A stretch of DNA of 40,916 bases from NCBI GenBank assembly GCA_024636315.1, contig JAGXHJ010000057.1, forward strand, positions 1 to 40,916. The letters run 5' to 3'. A program made the position numbers and the translations under genes. This document shows positions 27,950-35,331 of the stretch, piece after piece. The first letter of the stretch is position 1; each line of letters opens with the position of its first letter. The notes beneath the pieces are model-generated. The model did no database searches, had not been told where the DNA came from, and saw only the letters and a program-made list of their open reading frames with translations. This DNA is from Methylophaga sp. GTDB lineage: Bacteria > Pseudomonadota > Gammaproteobacteria > Nitrosococcales > Methylophagaceae.

Positions 27950-29017
27950 ATGTCATCAAGAGCTGAACTTTTACAAAATAAGCTGGATGCATTACTTACT
28001 ATTGCAAGTCATAACGAGCAGAAGCAGACTCATTTCCAAGAATATGAACTGAACTTATTAAATAGTTCGGGATTATTTGAGTTGCTTACGATTCTATTAG
28101 AGAGTCATCAAGTCCAATTCCAGCTCACTGAAGTAACACTCATATTGCTTGATCCTGAGTATGAATTTCAACGCCTATTAGACTCACACACTATACCTAG
28201 TTCATGGCAAGGTCGCTTATTATTCGCCGATAGCGAACAATCGCTTCATCAAGATTACAAGGTTCCGTATCGGCCCCGTTTAGCTGAATTTATTGCCCAA
28301 CAGCATCAAGCACTATTTTCTAATAATAATACACTTCGATCAGTCGCCATACTGCCACTGATTCGCCAACATAAAATAATCGGAAGTTTAAACTTAGGTA
28401 GCCGCCAAGTAGATAGATTTCAGGCGGGGATAGGCACGCAATTTTTGCAACATTTAACTGCCGTTATTTCAGCTTGCCTTGAAAATGCACGTCTACAAGA
28501 AAGTATTAAACAACTTGGCTTACGTGACCCACTCACAGGCGTCAATAATCGTCGTTTTTTTGATCAACGTGTTATAGAAGAGACATCTTTAGCACAGCGC
28601 AATAACACCCCACTCGCTTGTTTATTTATTGATCTTGATCATTTTAAGTCAGTCAATGATAAGTACGGCCACCAAGCTGGAGATAATGTATTAAAACAAG
28701 CCGCGAAAATATTTAATGACATCATGCGTACCAGCGACATTCTTGCGCGCTATGGTGGTGAAGAATTTGTAATATTACTGACTAATACACCACTCAAAAC
28801 TGCTTATGAAATTGCTGAACGAATCCGTAAAACCATTGCCTCTAATGACTTCATAATTTCGCCATCACAATCACTAAATATCACGCTGTCTATCGGGATC
28901 GCCGTTTTAGATGAAACTAAACTTATTACTACCAGCCAACGACTCATTAAAGTAGCTGACAAAGCAGTATATGATGCAAAAATAAATGGGCGAAACCAAG
29001 TTCATCACGCCATTTAA
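27950..29017 (+). CDS. Diguanylate cyclase with N-terminal DUF484/GAF-like domain
   Basis: About 355 residues, cytoplasmic, without membrane segments. The N-terminal 180 residues look like the DUF484/GAF-like sensory fold (SVAILPLIRQHKIIGSLNLGS). The C-terminal GGDEF domain has DPLTGVNNRRFFDQ, DLDHFKSVNDKYGHQ and the active-site GGEEF. RTSD five residues before GGEEF is an intact RxxD product-inhibition site. It should make cyclic di-GMP. The start at 27950 has AAGG upstream; an earlier ATG at 27875 overlaps comF. It is 41 bases from comF, probably co-transcribed. The signal sensed is not evident. Confidence 0.92.
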   Translation: MSSRAELLQNKLDALLTIASHNEQKQTHFQEYELNLLNSSGLFELLTILLESHQVQFQLTEVTLILLDPEYEFQRLLDSHTIPSSWQGRLLFADSEQSLHQDYKVPYRPRLAEFIAQQHQALFSNNNTLRSVAILPLIRQHKIIGSLNLGSRQVDRFQAGIGTQFLQHLTAVISACLENARLQESIKQLGLRDPLTGVNNRRFFDQRVIEETSLAQRNNTPLACLFIDLDHFKSVNDKYGHQAGDNVLKQAAKIFNDIMRTSDILARYGGEEFVILLTNTPLKTAYEIAERIRKTIASNDFIISPSQSLNITLSIGIAVLDETKLITTSQRLIKVADKAVYDAKINGRNQVHHAI

Positions 29018-29063
29018 ACATTTCCGGAATATTGGCCTAAAAGAGACTCTCTCAGGAGCAGGC

Positions 29064-29660
29064 ATGAATAATCGTATCAAAGAGTTAATTGACCAAATTA
29101 AGCTGTTAGAAGATGATTTAAGCCAAGAACTTAATCAACATGAAGACACCATGCTTTACCATCTAAAAGGTAAAAAAGTTAGATTTGAACAGAGTATTAA
29201 AGAAGCGCATCGTAAATTAAAAACAGGGATTATCCCGTGGCTATTTGGTGTACGCCCTATCAACATTATTACGGCGCCCATTATTTATGGAATGCTCATT
29301 CCATTTGTCCTCATTGATATAGCTATCAGCTTTTACCAGCTAAGCTGTTTTCCAATTTACAAAATCGCCAAGGTGCGTCGCGCTGATTACATCATATTTG
29401 ATCGACACCATCTGGCCTACCTCAATTTTTTTGAGCAGTTTCATTGCCTATATTGCGCTTATGCCAATGGTCTAGTTGCTTATATTCGAGAGATTTTAGC
29501 GCGAACAGAACTCTACTTTTGCCCGATAAAACATGCTCGAAAAGTACTCGCCCCACATCGGTTCTATTACCAATTTATTAACTATGGCGATGCCACTGCC
29601 TATCCAGATAGATTAGAAGCTTTTCGTAAAAAATTGGCTACCGAACCTAAAGAAGAATAA
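29064..29660 (+). CDS. Uncharacterised membrane protein with conserved Cys/His segment
   Basis: 198 residues, function unknown. Residues 1-50 are charged and helical, likely coiled coil; about 56-100 are hydrophobic with one or two membrane segments (IITAPIIYGMLIPFVLIDIA). A polar tail follows, with DRHH (113-116), CLYC (128-131) and CPIKH (153-157), which could hold a metal or be redox active. I recall similar unnamed proteins in Proteobacteria but assign no function. The start at 29064 has CAGGAG; it follows the diguanylate cyclase by 46 bases and overlaps the nuclease gene tail-to-tail by 14 bases. Confidence 0.88.
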   Translation: MNNRIKELIDQIKLLEDDLSQELNQHEDTMLYHLKGKKVRFEQSIKEAHRKLKTGIIPWLFGVRPINIITAPIIYGMLIPFVLIDIAISFYQLSCFPIYKIAKVRRADYIIFDRHHLAYLNFFEQFHCLYCAYANGLVAYIREILARTELYFCPIKHARKVLAPHRFYYQFINYGDATAYPDRLEAFRKKLATEPKEE

Positions 29661-30474
29661 TCGCACTGGGATGTCGAACTAGTATCGAATAATGATCTTT
29701 ATTTTTTGTGGTCCAACCTCTTATTTCTAAACGCTTACCTAAATACATTTTCAAATCAGGAAACAAGGCTAAATGCTCTTTCGCAATACGTACATCGACG
29801 TGTTTATTCAAAATAAAACGAACATACTTGCGCGTACTCGTTAACTCTTTTGGCGTGGCTAGAAATCGCTGCCAACCAGATACTTTTTTAGGTAAATGGT
29901 TAACTGATAGAGGTCGGTAGGCCGCCATCGACCAAATTCCCAAACCTTGTTGTTGTGCATGATACTCGGCTTTTTTAAGTTCTTTCACATAACTTAAATT
30001 AGGCGGGATAATACAGAGTGTTGCTAAACCGGCTTTAACGATTTCTTTGTTTAAATGTTCGCCATTTTCTAAAAACAAATGTGCTAAAAGTCGCTTATAT
30101 TTATCACGCTGTTGCGTATCAAACTCTAAATATACTTCGCCAGAACTTAGTTTTTCTTGCAACCACTTTTTAGCCCTTTGACCACCCGCTTCAGCTTGCC
30201 GAAAGCGACTTTCAATCTCAGGCGTATTAATGCCTAATAATCGAACTCGTTCGCCATTTTTTAGAGTGATGGTATCGCCATCATAAACCTTAGCAACGTC
30301 ATATTTATGTCGAGAAGTTGGTACAAAAGCTTGAATCAAGCTGGCGCTGGCTGGAGGTTTATCAGCAGACCGTGTCTGACCATTACCATCTTGTCGACCA
30401 AGAATATCTGCCGCCAAAAAATTAGCCTGCAAAAGCAGGCTAATTAAGATCAAACTATGTGTTGCTGGTTTCAT
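29647..30474 (-). CDS. Secreted thermonuclease-family (SNase) protein
   Basis: 275 residues: signal peptide MKPATHSLILISLLLQANFLAA, then a staphylococcal nuclease-like domain. Catalytic positions are present: DGDT (calcium ligands), RLLGINTPE (Arg and Glu) and YKRLLAHL (second Arg). About 100 extra residues follow the nuclease fold and include an OB-like segment (LGKRLEIRGWTTK). It probably degrades extracellular or periplasmic nucleic acid. Start at 30474; ATG 30486 lacks spacing for a ribosome site. A terminator-like hairpin lies inside the signal-peptide codons. Confidence 0.92.
   Translation of the reverse strand: MKPATHSLILISLLLQANFLAADILGRQDGNGQTRSADKPPASASLIQAFVPTSRHKYDVAKVYDGDTITLKNGERVRLLGINTPEIESRFRQAEAGGQRAKKWLQEKLSSGEVYLEFDTQQRDKYKRLLAHLFLENGEHLNKEIVKAGLATLCIIPPNLSYVKELKKAEYHAQQQGLGIWSMAAYRPLSVNHLPKKVSGWQRFLATPKELTSTRKYVRFILNKHVDVRIAKEHLALFPDLKMYLGKRLEIRGWTTKNKDHYSILVRHPSAIILL
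30421..30444 (-). repeat. Perfect hairpin with T-run inside the nuclease signal-peptide codons
   Basis: ATTAGCCTGC, a four-base loop and GCAGGCTAAT form a perfect 10-bp stem. On the nuclease mRNA strand it is followed directly by a run of six T residues (two of which are stem-adjacent), the layout of an intrinsic terminator, about 30 bases after the start codon. Confidence 0.6.
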
Positions 30475-30512
30475 TAATAATATCATTCCATAAAACGGCT
30501 GGTTAATACGAC

Positions 30513-31100
30513 TTAACGCACTTTACTCCAACCAGATCCCACAGCAAGATTCTCAAACCAAGATAAGAAGTGACCTACATCATCACCTTTTAAAATCGCA
30601 TCATGTTGTGGACATAACATATCAACATCACGTTTACGTACTTGCGCAATTCAGCTTGCTTTTGCAGTATTTGAAGGCATCCGACGGCGATGAAAATATT
30701 CCATATAGTGAGTATGCGCTGAAAAATCATTCACAAATAAATCGGTGTGATCTTCAGGTAATAATCCAGTCCCAATATCGCCTGAGAAGAGTATTTTTGC
30801 TTGTGGATCATAAACCGATAAATTACCTAGGGAGTGAAGATAATGAGCGGGAACGACTTCCAAGTCATAGCCACCAAGGCTAATAACACCACCTTCATCT
30901 GGAATCGAACGAATATTTTCTAATTTAACACCAAGATGAGTAATAAAGCTGACCCATATTTGTGGCACATAAACCAATATCTCTGGGTTAGCTTGAATCC
31001 GAAGGGGTATTGATGAAATAACATCAGGATCTTGATGCTATACAAATATAGCATCAACATTCGCTAAATCAAAATGTTTTGAAAATTCAGCCGCGACAAT
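30513..31100 (-). pseudogene. Decayed oxygen-binding diiron / metallo-beta-lactamase-fold protein (ODP-like)
   Basis: The minus strand encodes most of an ODP-type metallo-beta-lactamase domain: HQDPDVISSIP, IPDEGGVISLGGYDLEVVPAHYLHSLGN, KILFSGDIGTG, DFSAHTHYMEYFHRRRMPS and CPQHDAILKGDD, with the diiron ligands present. It is interrupted by TAG (31038-31040) where Ser is expected before HQDP and by TGA (30651-30653) where Trp is expected after NTAKAS. The reading frame ends naturally at TAA 30513. The first 60 or so residues of the family are missing. Relatives bind oxygen at a diiron site and often act beside chemoreceptors. The uninterrupted similarity between lesions indicates recent decay. 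Confidence 0.85.
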
Positions 31101-31316
31101 TGCGTATCAGCAATACACGCTGACGCCTCTTCACCCAACAATTTAATATCTTACGTCAACACACGAAATGCATCGCCTTTACTACCGGCCCGAGCGGGCA
31201 CTACTGATGGCATTTGATGATAACAAGTGCATTTTTTTAGCAAGCGGCGCCAACTGATTCAACTCGGTATTCAAGCTCACGCATTGATGAAAAATGGTGT
31301 CATACTCATCTCCCAT
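31100..31316 (-). pseudogene. Remnant resembling a chemoreceptor signalling domain
   Basis: From ATG 31316 the minus strand reads helical sequence (YDTIFHQCVSLNTELNQL, then KKMHLLSSNAISSARSG). After a frameshift at GGGCCGG it continues GSKGDAFRVLT, a TAA stop, then DIKLLGEEASACIADTQ. The pattern LLSxNAxxxARSG...F.VL..DI..LGE echoes the methyl-accepting hairpin tip (LLALNAAIEAARAGE...FAVVADEVRKLAE). It runs straight into the truncated ODP-like remnant in another frame, so this may be a fused gene or two adjacent genes joined by a deletion. The similarity is by eye and modest. Confidence 0.5.
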
Positions 31317-31369
31317 TCCCCGTATATATAAGTTTCCGCTCACATTCGACCTCGTTTAAAGTCGGTTCA

Positions 31370-32236
31370 TCAACTCAGTGCATAGTGAAACACAATACCT
31401 AAAAATATTACGCCACCAACCCAATTATTATTTAAAAACGCCAGCAAACAATGTGCCGGTTGTTTATCTTTCGCTACATAGTGTTGATAAATAGATAACA
31501 AACCAGCACCCAGTACCCCAAGATAATAGCTAATACTCATTTCTAACTGACCACCGATCAGCACCATAACCAGCAAGAACATAAACTGCAAAACACCAAT
31601 GATAACCAGGTCGTCATCGCCAAATAATATTGCCGTTGACTTCACACCTGCGAACATATCATCTTCTCGATCAGCCATTGCATAAAAGGTGTCGTAAGCT
31701 GTAGTCCATAAAATATTGGCTAAAAACAATAACCATGCAATGGTTGGCACTGCGTTGGTTTGTGCTGCAAATGCCATCGGAATTGCCCAGCCAAATGCCA
31801 TGCCAAGAAAAACCTGTGGTAAGTAAGTATAGCGTTTCATGAAGGGATATATGGCCGCCAACAGCATAGCTACTAAGGACATCCACATAGTGAGCTCGTT
31901 GAGTTGGGCTACTAGAAATAAAGCCAGTAAACCTAAACTAGCAAACAATATTAAAGCCTGCTTCGATGTTACATCGCCTCTTATTAAGGGCCGATTAATC
32001 GTCCTAGTGACATGACCATCAACATTACGATCTGCGTAGTCATTCACTACGCAACCCGCGCTCCGCATGATGATTACACCTAATACAAACACGCTGAACA
32101 CCTTAAGATCTGGCCAGCCTTCTGCTGCGATCCATAGCGCTGATAAGGTAGGCCACAGCAGTAATAAGATACCAATAGGTTTATCTAAACGCATTAATTC
32201 GATATAAAGCCATAACGTTTGTTTTAATGCATCCAT
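31370..32236 (-). CDS. ubiA: 4-hydroxybenzoate octaprenyltransferase
   Basis: 288 residues, family length 290. An integral membrane prenyltransferase with about eight or nine hydrophobic helices. The prenyl-diphosphate motif NDYADRNVDGHV (Asp-rich motif 1) and the second motif around DTFYAMADREDD are intact, and the N-terminal DKPIGILLLLWPTLSALW is typical. It prenylates 4-hydroxybenzoate in ubiquinone synthesis. It starts three bases after ubiC, whose product it uses. Confidence 0.97.
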   Translation of the reverse strand: MDALKQTLWLYIELMRLDKPIGILLLLWPTLSALWIAAEGWPDLKVFSVFVLGVIIMRSAGCVVNDYADRNVDGHVTRTINRPLIRGDVTSKQALILFASLGLLALFLVAQLNELTMWMSLVAMLLAAIYPFMKRYTYLPQVFLGMAFGWAIPMAFAAQTNAVPTIAWLLFLANILWTTAYDTFYAMADREDDMFAGVKSTAILFGDDDLVIIGVLQFMFLLVMVLIGGQLEMSISYYLGVLGAGLLSIYQHYVAKDKQPAHCLLAFLNNNWVGGVIFLGIVFHYALS

Positions 32237-32239
32237 TGA

Positions 32240-32776
32240 TTAATCCTTAACTAAAGTCGGCAAAAATATCTCATTCACCAGTAATTTGTTGCCGCTTAAA
32301 TAAAACTGTGAGCGTCGTCCCCAGAGCTTTTCTGGACGAAATGACTCTTCCAGCACAGCCATTTCATATAACCATTGTCCAGGTTTCAAACAGGTGATTT
32401 CAATCGGCCCACGTTTTACCGATGGGTCAGTGAATAATAAATCACCTAATGGTGCATTGCCCAAAGTATTAAAACGTTGTTTCATTGCCTGAAAGGTTGC
32501 TAAAGGAATAACGGTTCGTGCGTATACATTAGCTACATCACCATCCATCAACCTTACTTCTCGCTGATACGCCATCTCTGTCAGCGGAATGCCCAAAGAC
32601 AAAGATTCATCAGGTAATGGCTTCATCCAATATGTACTTAACAGCTGCACAGAAAAATCATGTTCATTATGAGCTTGTAGACGTTGCGTTAATGACCCAG
32701 AATCCGTTAACCACGATACTAATTTTGCCGGCATTAATCGCCGCTGCGGCGTATGCCAGCGTGTCCAATGTCTCAT
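32240..32776 (-). CDS. ubiC: Chorismate lyase
   Basis: About 178 residues. Converts chorismate to 4-hydroxybenzoate and pyruvate, the first step of ubiquinone synthesis. Family features: SLTQRL, REVRLMDGD, YARTVIP, LGDLLF and GRRSQFYLSGNKLLVNEIFLP. The ATG at 32776 overlaps the recG stop codon (TAATG) and is preceded by GGACAAG; the in-frame extension to 32812 lies inside recG and is rejected. Confidence 0.95.
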   Translation of the reverse strand: MRHWTRWHTPQRRLMPAKLVSWLTDSGSLTQRLQAHNEHDFSVQLLSTYWMKPLPDESLSLGIPLTEMAYQREVRLMDGDVANVYARTVIPLATFQAMKQRFNTLGNAPLGDLLFTDPSVKRGPIEITCLKPGQWLYEMAVLEESFRPEKLWGRRSQFYLSGNKLLVNEIFLPTLVKD

Positions 32777-34863
32777 TATACTTGTCCAAGCTCTAATTTT
32801 TGTCCGAACCAACGATGAATCAGTGCATCTACATTCTCTGGCGTGGTTTGTAGAAATTGATCGGCGGCTTCTGACATCACTTCAACTAAGTCCTGATCGG
32901 TCTGTAAATTCGCCACCCGAAACTGCGGTAAGCCAGTTTGTCTTGTGCCCAATAACTCACCAGGACCACGTAATTCTAAATCACGTTGCGCTATGACAAA
33001 ACCATCATTAGTATCACGCAAACAACGTAACCTTGCTTGACCATTTTTAGACAATGGAGAGTGATACATCAACACACAATGGCTTTGTACCGTACCTCGC
33101 CCTACTCGACCCCGTAATTGGTGTAATTGTGCCAAGCCTAAGCGTTCAGCATTTTCAATGATCATTAAACTAGCATTAGGCACATCGACACCGACTTCAA
33201 TCACCGTGGTCGCCACTAGAAGATCAATCTCACCCGCTTTAAAGGTTTGCATCACCAATTCTTTTTCGGCTGATTTCATTCGTCCATGTACTAAAGCAAC
33301 CTTTAAATCGGGCAATGCTTCTTGTAATTCTGTCGCTGCATCTTCAGCCGCCTGACATTGCAAATGTTCGGATTCTTCAATTAATGTACATACCCAATAA
33401 ACCTGCCTTTTCTCCCTACAAGCAAGATGAACACGCTCAACAATATCGCCGCGACGAGAATCAGGGAGCACCACAGTAGTAACGGGACTGCGACCAGGTG
33501 GTAATTCATCGATCACGGATACATTTAAATCAGCATAAGCAGTCATCGCTAAAGTTCGCGGGATCGGCGTGGCGGTCATGACTAATTGATGAGGATAACT
33601 ATGACTGCCTCGTCCTTTATCCCTTAAGGCTAAACGTTGATGAACACCAAACCGATGTTGCTCATCAATCACCACTAATCCTAAATTACTAAACACCACT
33701 TCATCTTGGAATAAAGCATGCGTGCCAACAGCTACACGAATTTCACCAGCACTGAGCGCCGCTAATACTTCTCGACGCTGAGCGGCCGTTTGTTTGCCAG
33801 CACACCAACCAACGGTCATGCCGAGTGGTTCCAGCCACATTTTAAATGTCTGTAAATGTTGTTCTGCTAATAATTCAGTAGGTGCCATCATCACGGCTTG
33901 ATAACCTGCTGAAACGCTTTCAATCACGGCCATCGCGGCTACTACCGTTTTACCTGAACCTACATCACCTTGCACTAAACGTTGCATCGGAATCTTTTGG
34001 CCAATATCAGCCAAAATCTCTTTAACAACCTGTTGTTGTGCATTGGTTAATGGGAAGGGCAAGGCCTTTAATAATGCTTGCCGATGTTTACTGTCACCCT
34101 TCAATACTGGAGCTGCATGATGCTGCATCGCAGCGCGTACTTGGCGCATGCTAATCTGTTGCGCTAATAATTCTTCATAGGCCAAACGACGTTGCGTGGG
34201 ATGTTGCCTATCTGATAATTGTTGAACATTAACATCTGGCGACGGATGATGAACAAATCGTAAAGCATCTACCAAAGAGAAATGAGCCACCGGATGAAGT
34301 CGAGCTGAGTCTGACAATAATTCAGGCAAACTAGCGCTATCTAAACAGGCTAAAGCTTGGTCGATAAGTTTCCTAAAACTAAGTTGATGTAAACCCTCAG
34401 TAGTAGGATAAATCGGTGTTAATTCAGCTTCAACAGGGATTATTTTATCTGATAAGATGATTTGATATTCAGGATGAACCATTTCCAAGGATGATGGGCC
34501 ACTTCGTGCCTCACCAAAACATCGTACGCGAGTACCTTCAGCTAATTGAGATAATTGGCTGTTAGAAAAGTGAAAAAATCGTAATATCAATGAGCCAGTA
34601 CCATCATCAATATGACATAACAAAGAACGGCGACGACCCATTTTTATTTGGCTAAGTCTTACCGTTCCTTCCACTAAACATTCTTGTTGAGCGCGAACTG
34701 AGCCCATCGGCAATAAGCGAGTCCGATCTTGATATCTTAAGGGCAAATGAAAAAGCAGATCTTGGATCTGTGTGATGCCAAGTTTATCTAAACGCTCAGC
34801 GACTTTTGCTCCCACGCCTTTTAACTGGGTGACAGCTTGTGATAAGGCGACCGTTTTTACCAC
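32776..34863 (-). CDS. recG: ATP-dependent DNA helicase RecG
   Basis: 695 residues (E. coli 693). Remodels stalled replication forks and branched DNA. An N-terminal wedge/OB domain (about residues 10-160) precedes the helicase core: GDVGSGKTVVAAMA (Walker A), APTELLAEQH, VVIDEQHRFGVHQR (DEQH box), MTATPIPRT, VHGRMKSAEKE, ATTVIEVGVDVPNASLM and QLRGRVGRG. It is followed by ubiC with overlapping stop and start. Confidence 0.97.
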   Translation of the reverse strand: MVKTVALSQAVTQLKGVGAKVAERLDKLGITQIQDLLFHLPLRYQDRTRLLPMGSVRAQQECLVEGTVRLSQIKMGRRRSLLCHIDDGTGSLILRFFHFSNSQLSQLAEGTRVRCFGEARSGPSSLEMVHPEYQIILSDKIIPVEAELTPIYPTTEGLHQLSFRKLIDQALACLDSASLPELLSDSARLHPVAHFSLVDALRFVHHPSPDVNVQQLSDRQHPTQRRLAYEELLAQQISMRQVRAAMQHHAAPVLKGDSKHRQALLKALPFPLTNAQQQVVKEILADIGQKIPMQRLVQGDVGSGKTVVAAMAVIESVSAGYQAVMMAPTELLAEQHLQTFKMWLEPLGMTVGWCAGKQTAAQRREVLAALSAGEIRVAVGTHALFQDEVVFSNLGLVVIDEQHRFGVHQRLALRDKGRGSHSYPHQLVMTATPIPRTLAMTAYADLNVSVIDELPPGRSPVTTVVLPDSRRGDIVERVHLACREKRQVYWVCTLIEESEHLQCQAAEDAATELQEALPDLKVALVHGRMKSAEKELVMQTFKAGEIDLLVATTVIEVGVDVPNASLMIIENAERLGLAQLHQLRGRVGRGTVQSHCVLMYHSPLSKNGQARLRCLRDTNDGFVIAQRDLELRGPGELLGTRQTGLPQFRVANLQTDQDLVEVMSEAADQFLQTTPENVDALIHRWFGQKLELGQV

Positions 34864-34896
34864 AATCTGTAAATCCCTTAAGCTTTAATCCTTAAA

Positions 34897-35283
34897 CTAC
34901 GCACCTAAATGCATAACCGCATCCATTTCTACAGGTACATCTTTTGGTAATGAAGCGACACCAATTGCAGCACGGGCTGGATAAGGCTGGACAAAATACT
35001 CCGCCATAATTTCATTTACAGTACCAAAATGACTTAAATCCGTTAAGAAAATATTTAACTTAACTACATCTTGCAAACTACCACCAGCAGCCACAGCAAC
35101 TGCCGTTAAATTATCAAAAACACGACGTACTTGGGTCGCAAAGTCACCTTCAATAACTAACATTGTTTCAGGTACTAATGGAATTTGACCCGACATATAG
35201 ACAGTATCACCAATTTTGACAGCTTGTGAGTAAGTACCAATTGCTTCAGGTGCGTGTATTGTATGAATAATTTCGCGGGGCAT
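34897..35283 (-). CDS. ridA: RidA family enamine/imine deaminase
   Basis: 128 residues, family length. Hydrolyses reactive 2-aminoacrylate and other imines released by PLP enzymes. Seen: [25 protein letters not shown], the catalytic Arg near the end ([22 protein letters not shown]) and [11 protein letters not shown]. The start at 35283 (MPREIIHT) has CTGGAGAA upstream. It sits between spoT and recG. Confidence 0.95.
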   Translation of the reverse strand: MPREIIHTIHAPEAIGTYSQAVKIGDTVYMSGQIPLVPETMLVIEGDFATQVRRVFDNLTAVAVAAGGSLQDVVKLNIFLTDLSHFGTVNEIMAEYFVQPYPARAAIGVASLPKDVPVEMDAVMHLGA

Positions 35284-35331
35284 TATGTTCTCCAGTATCA
35301 CCGTTATATTAACGGCTTTTAATTTAAAAAA

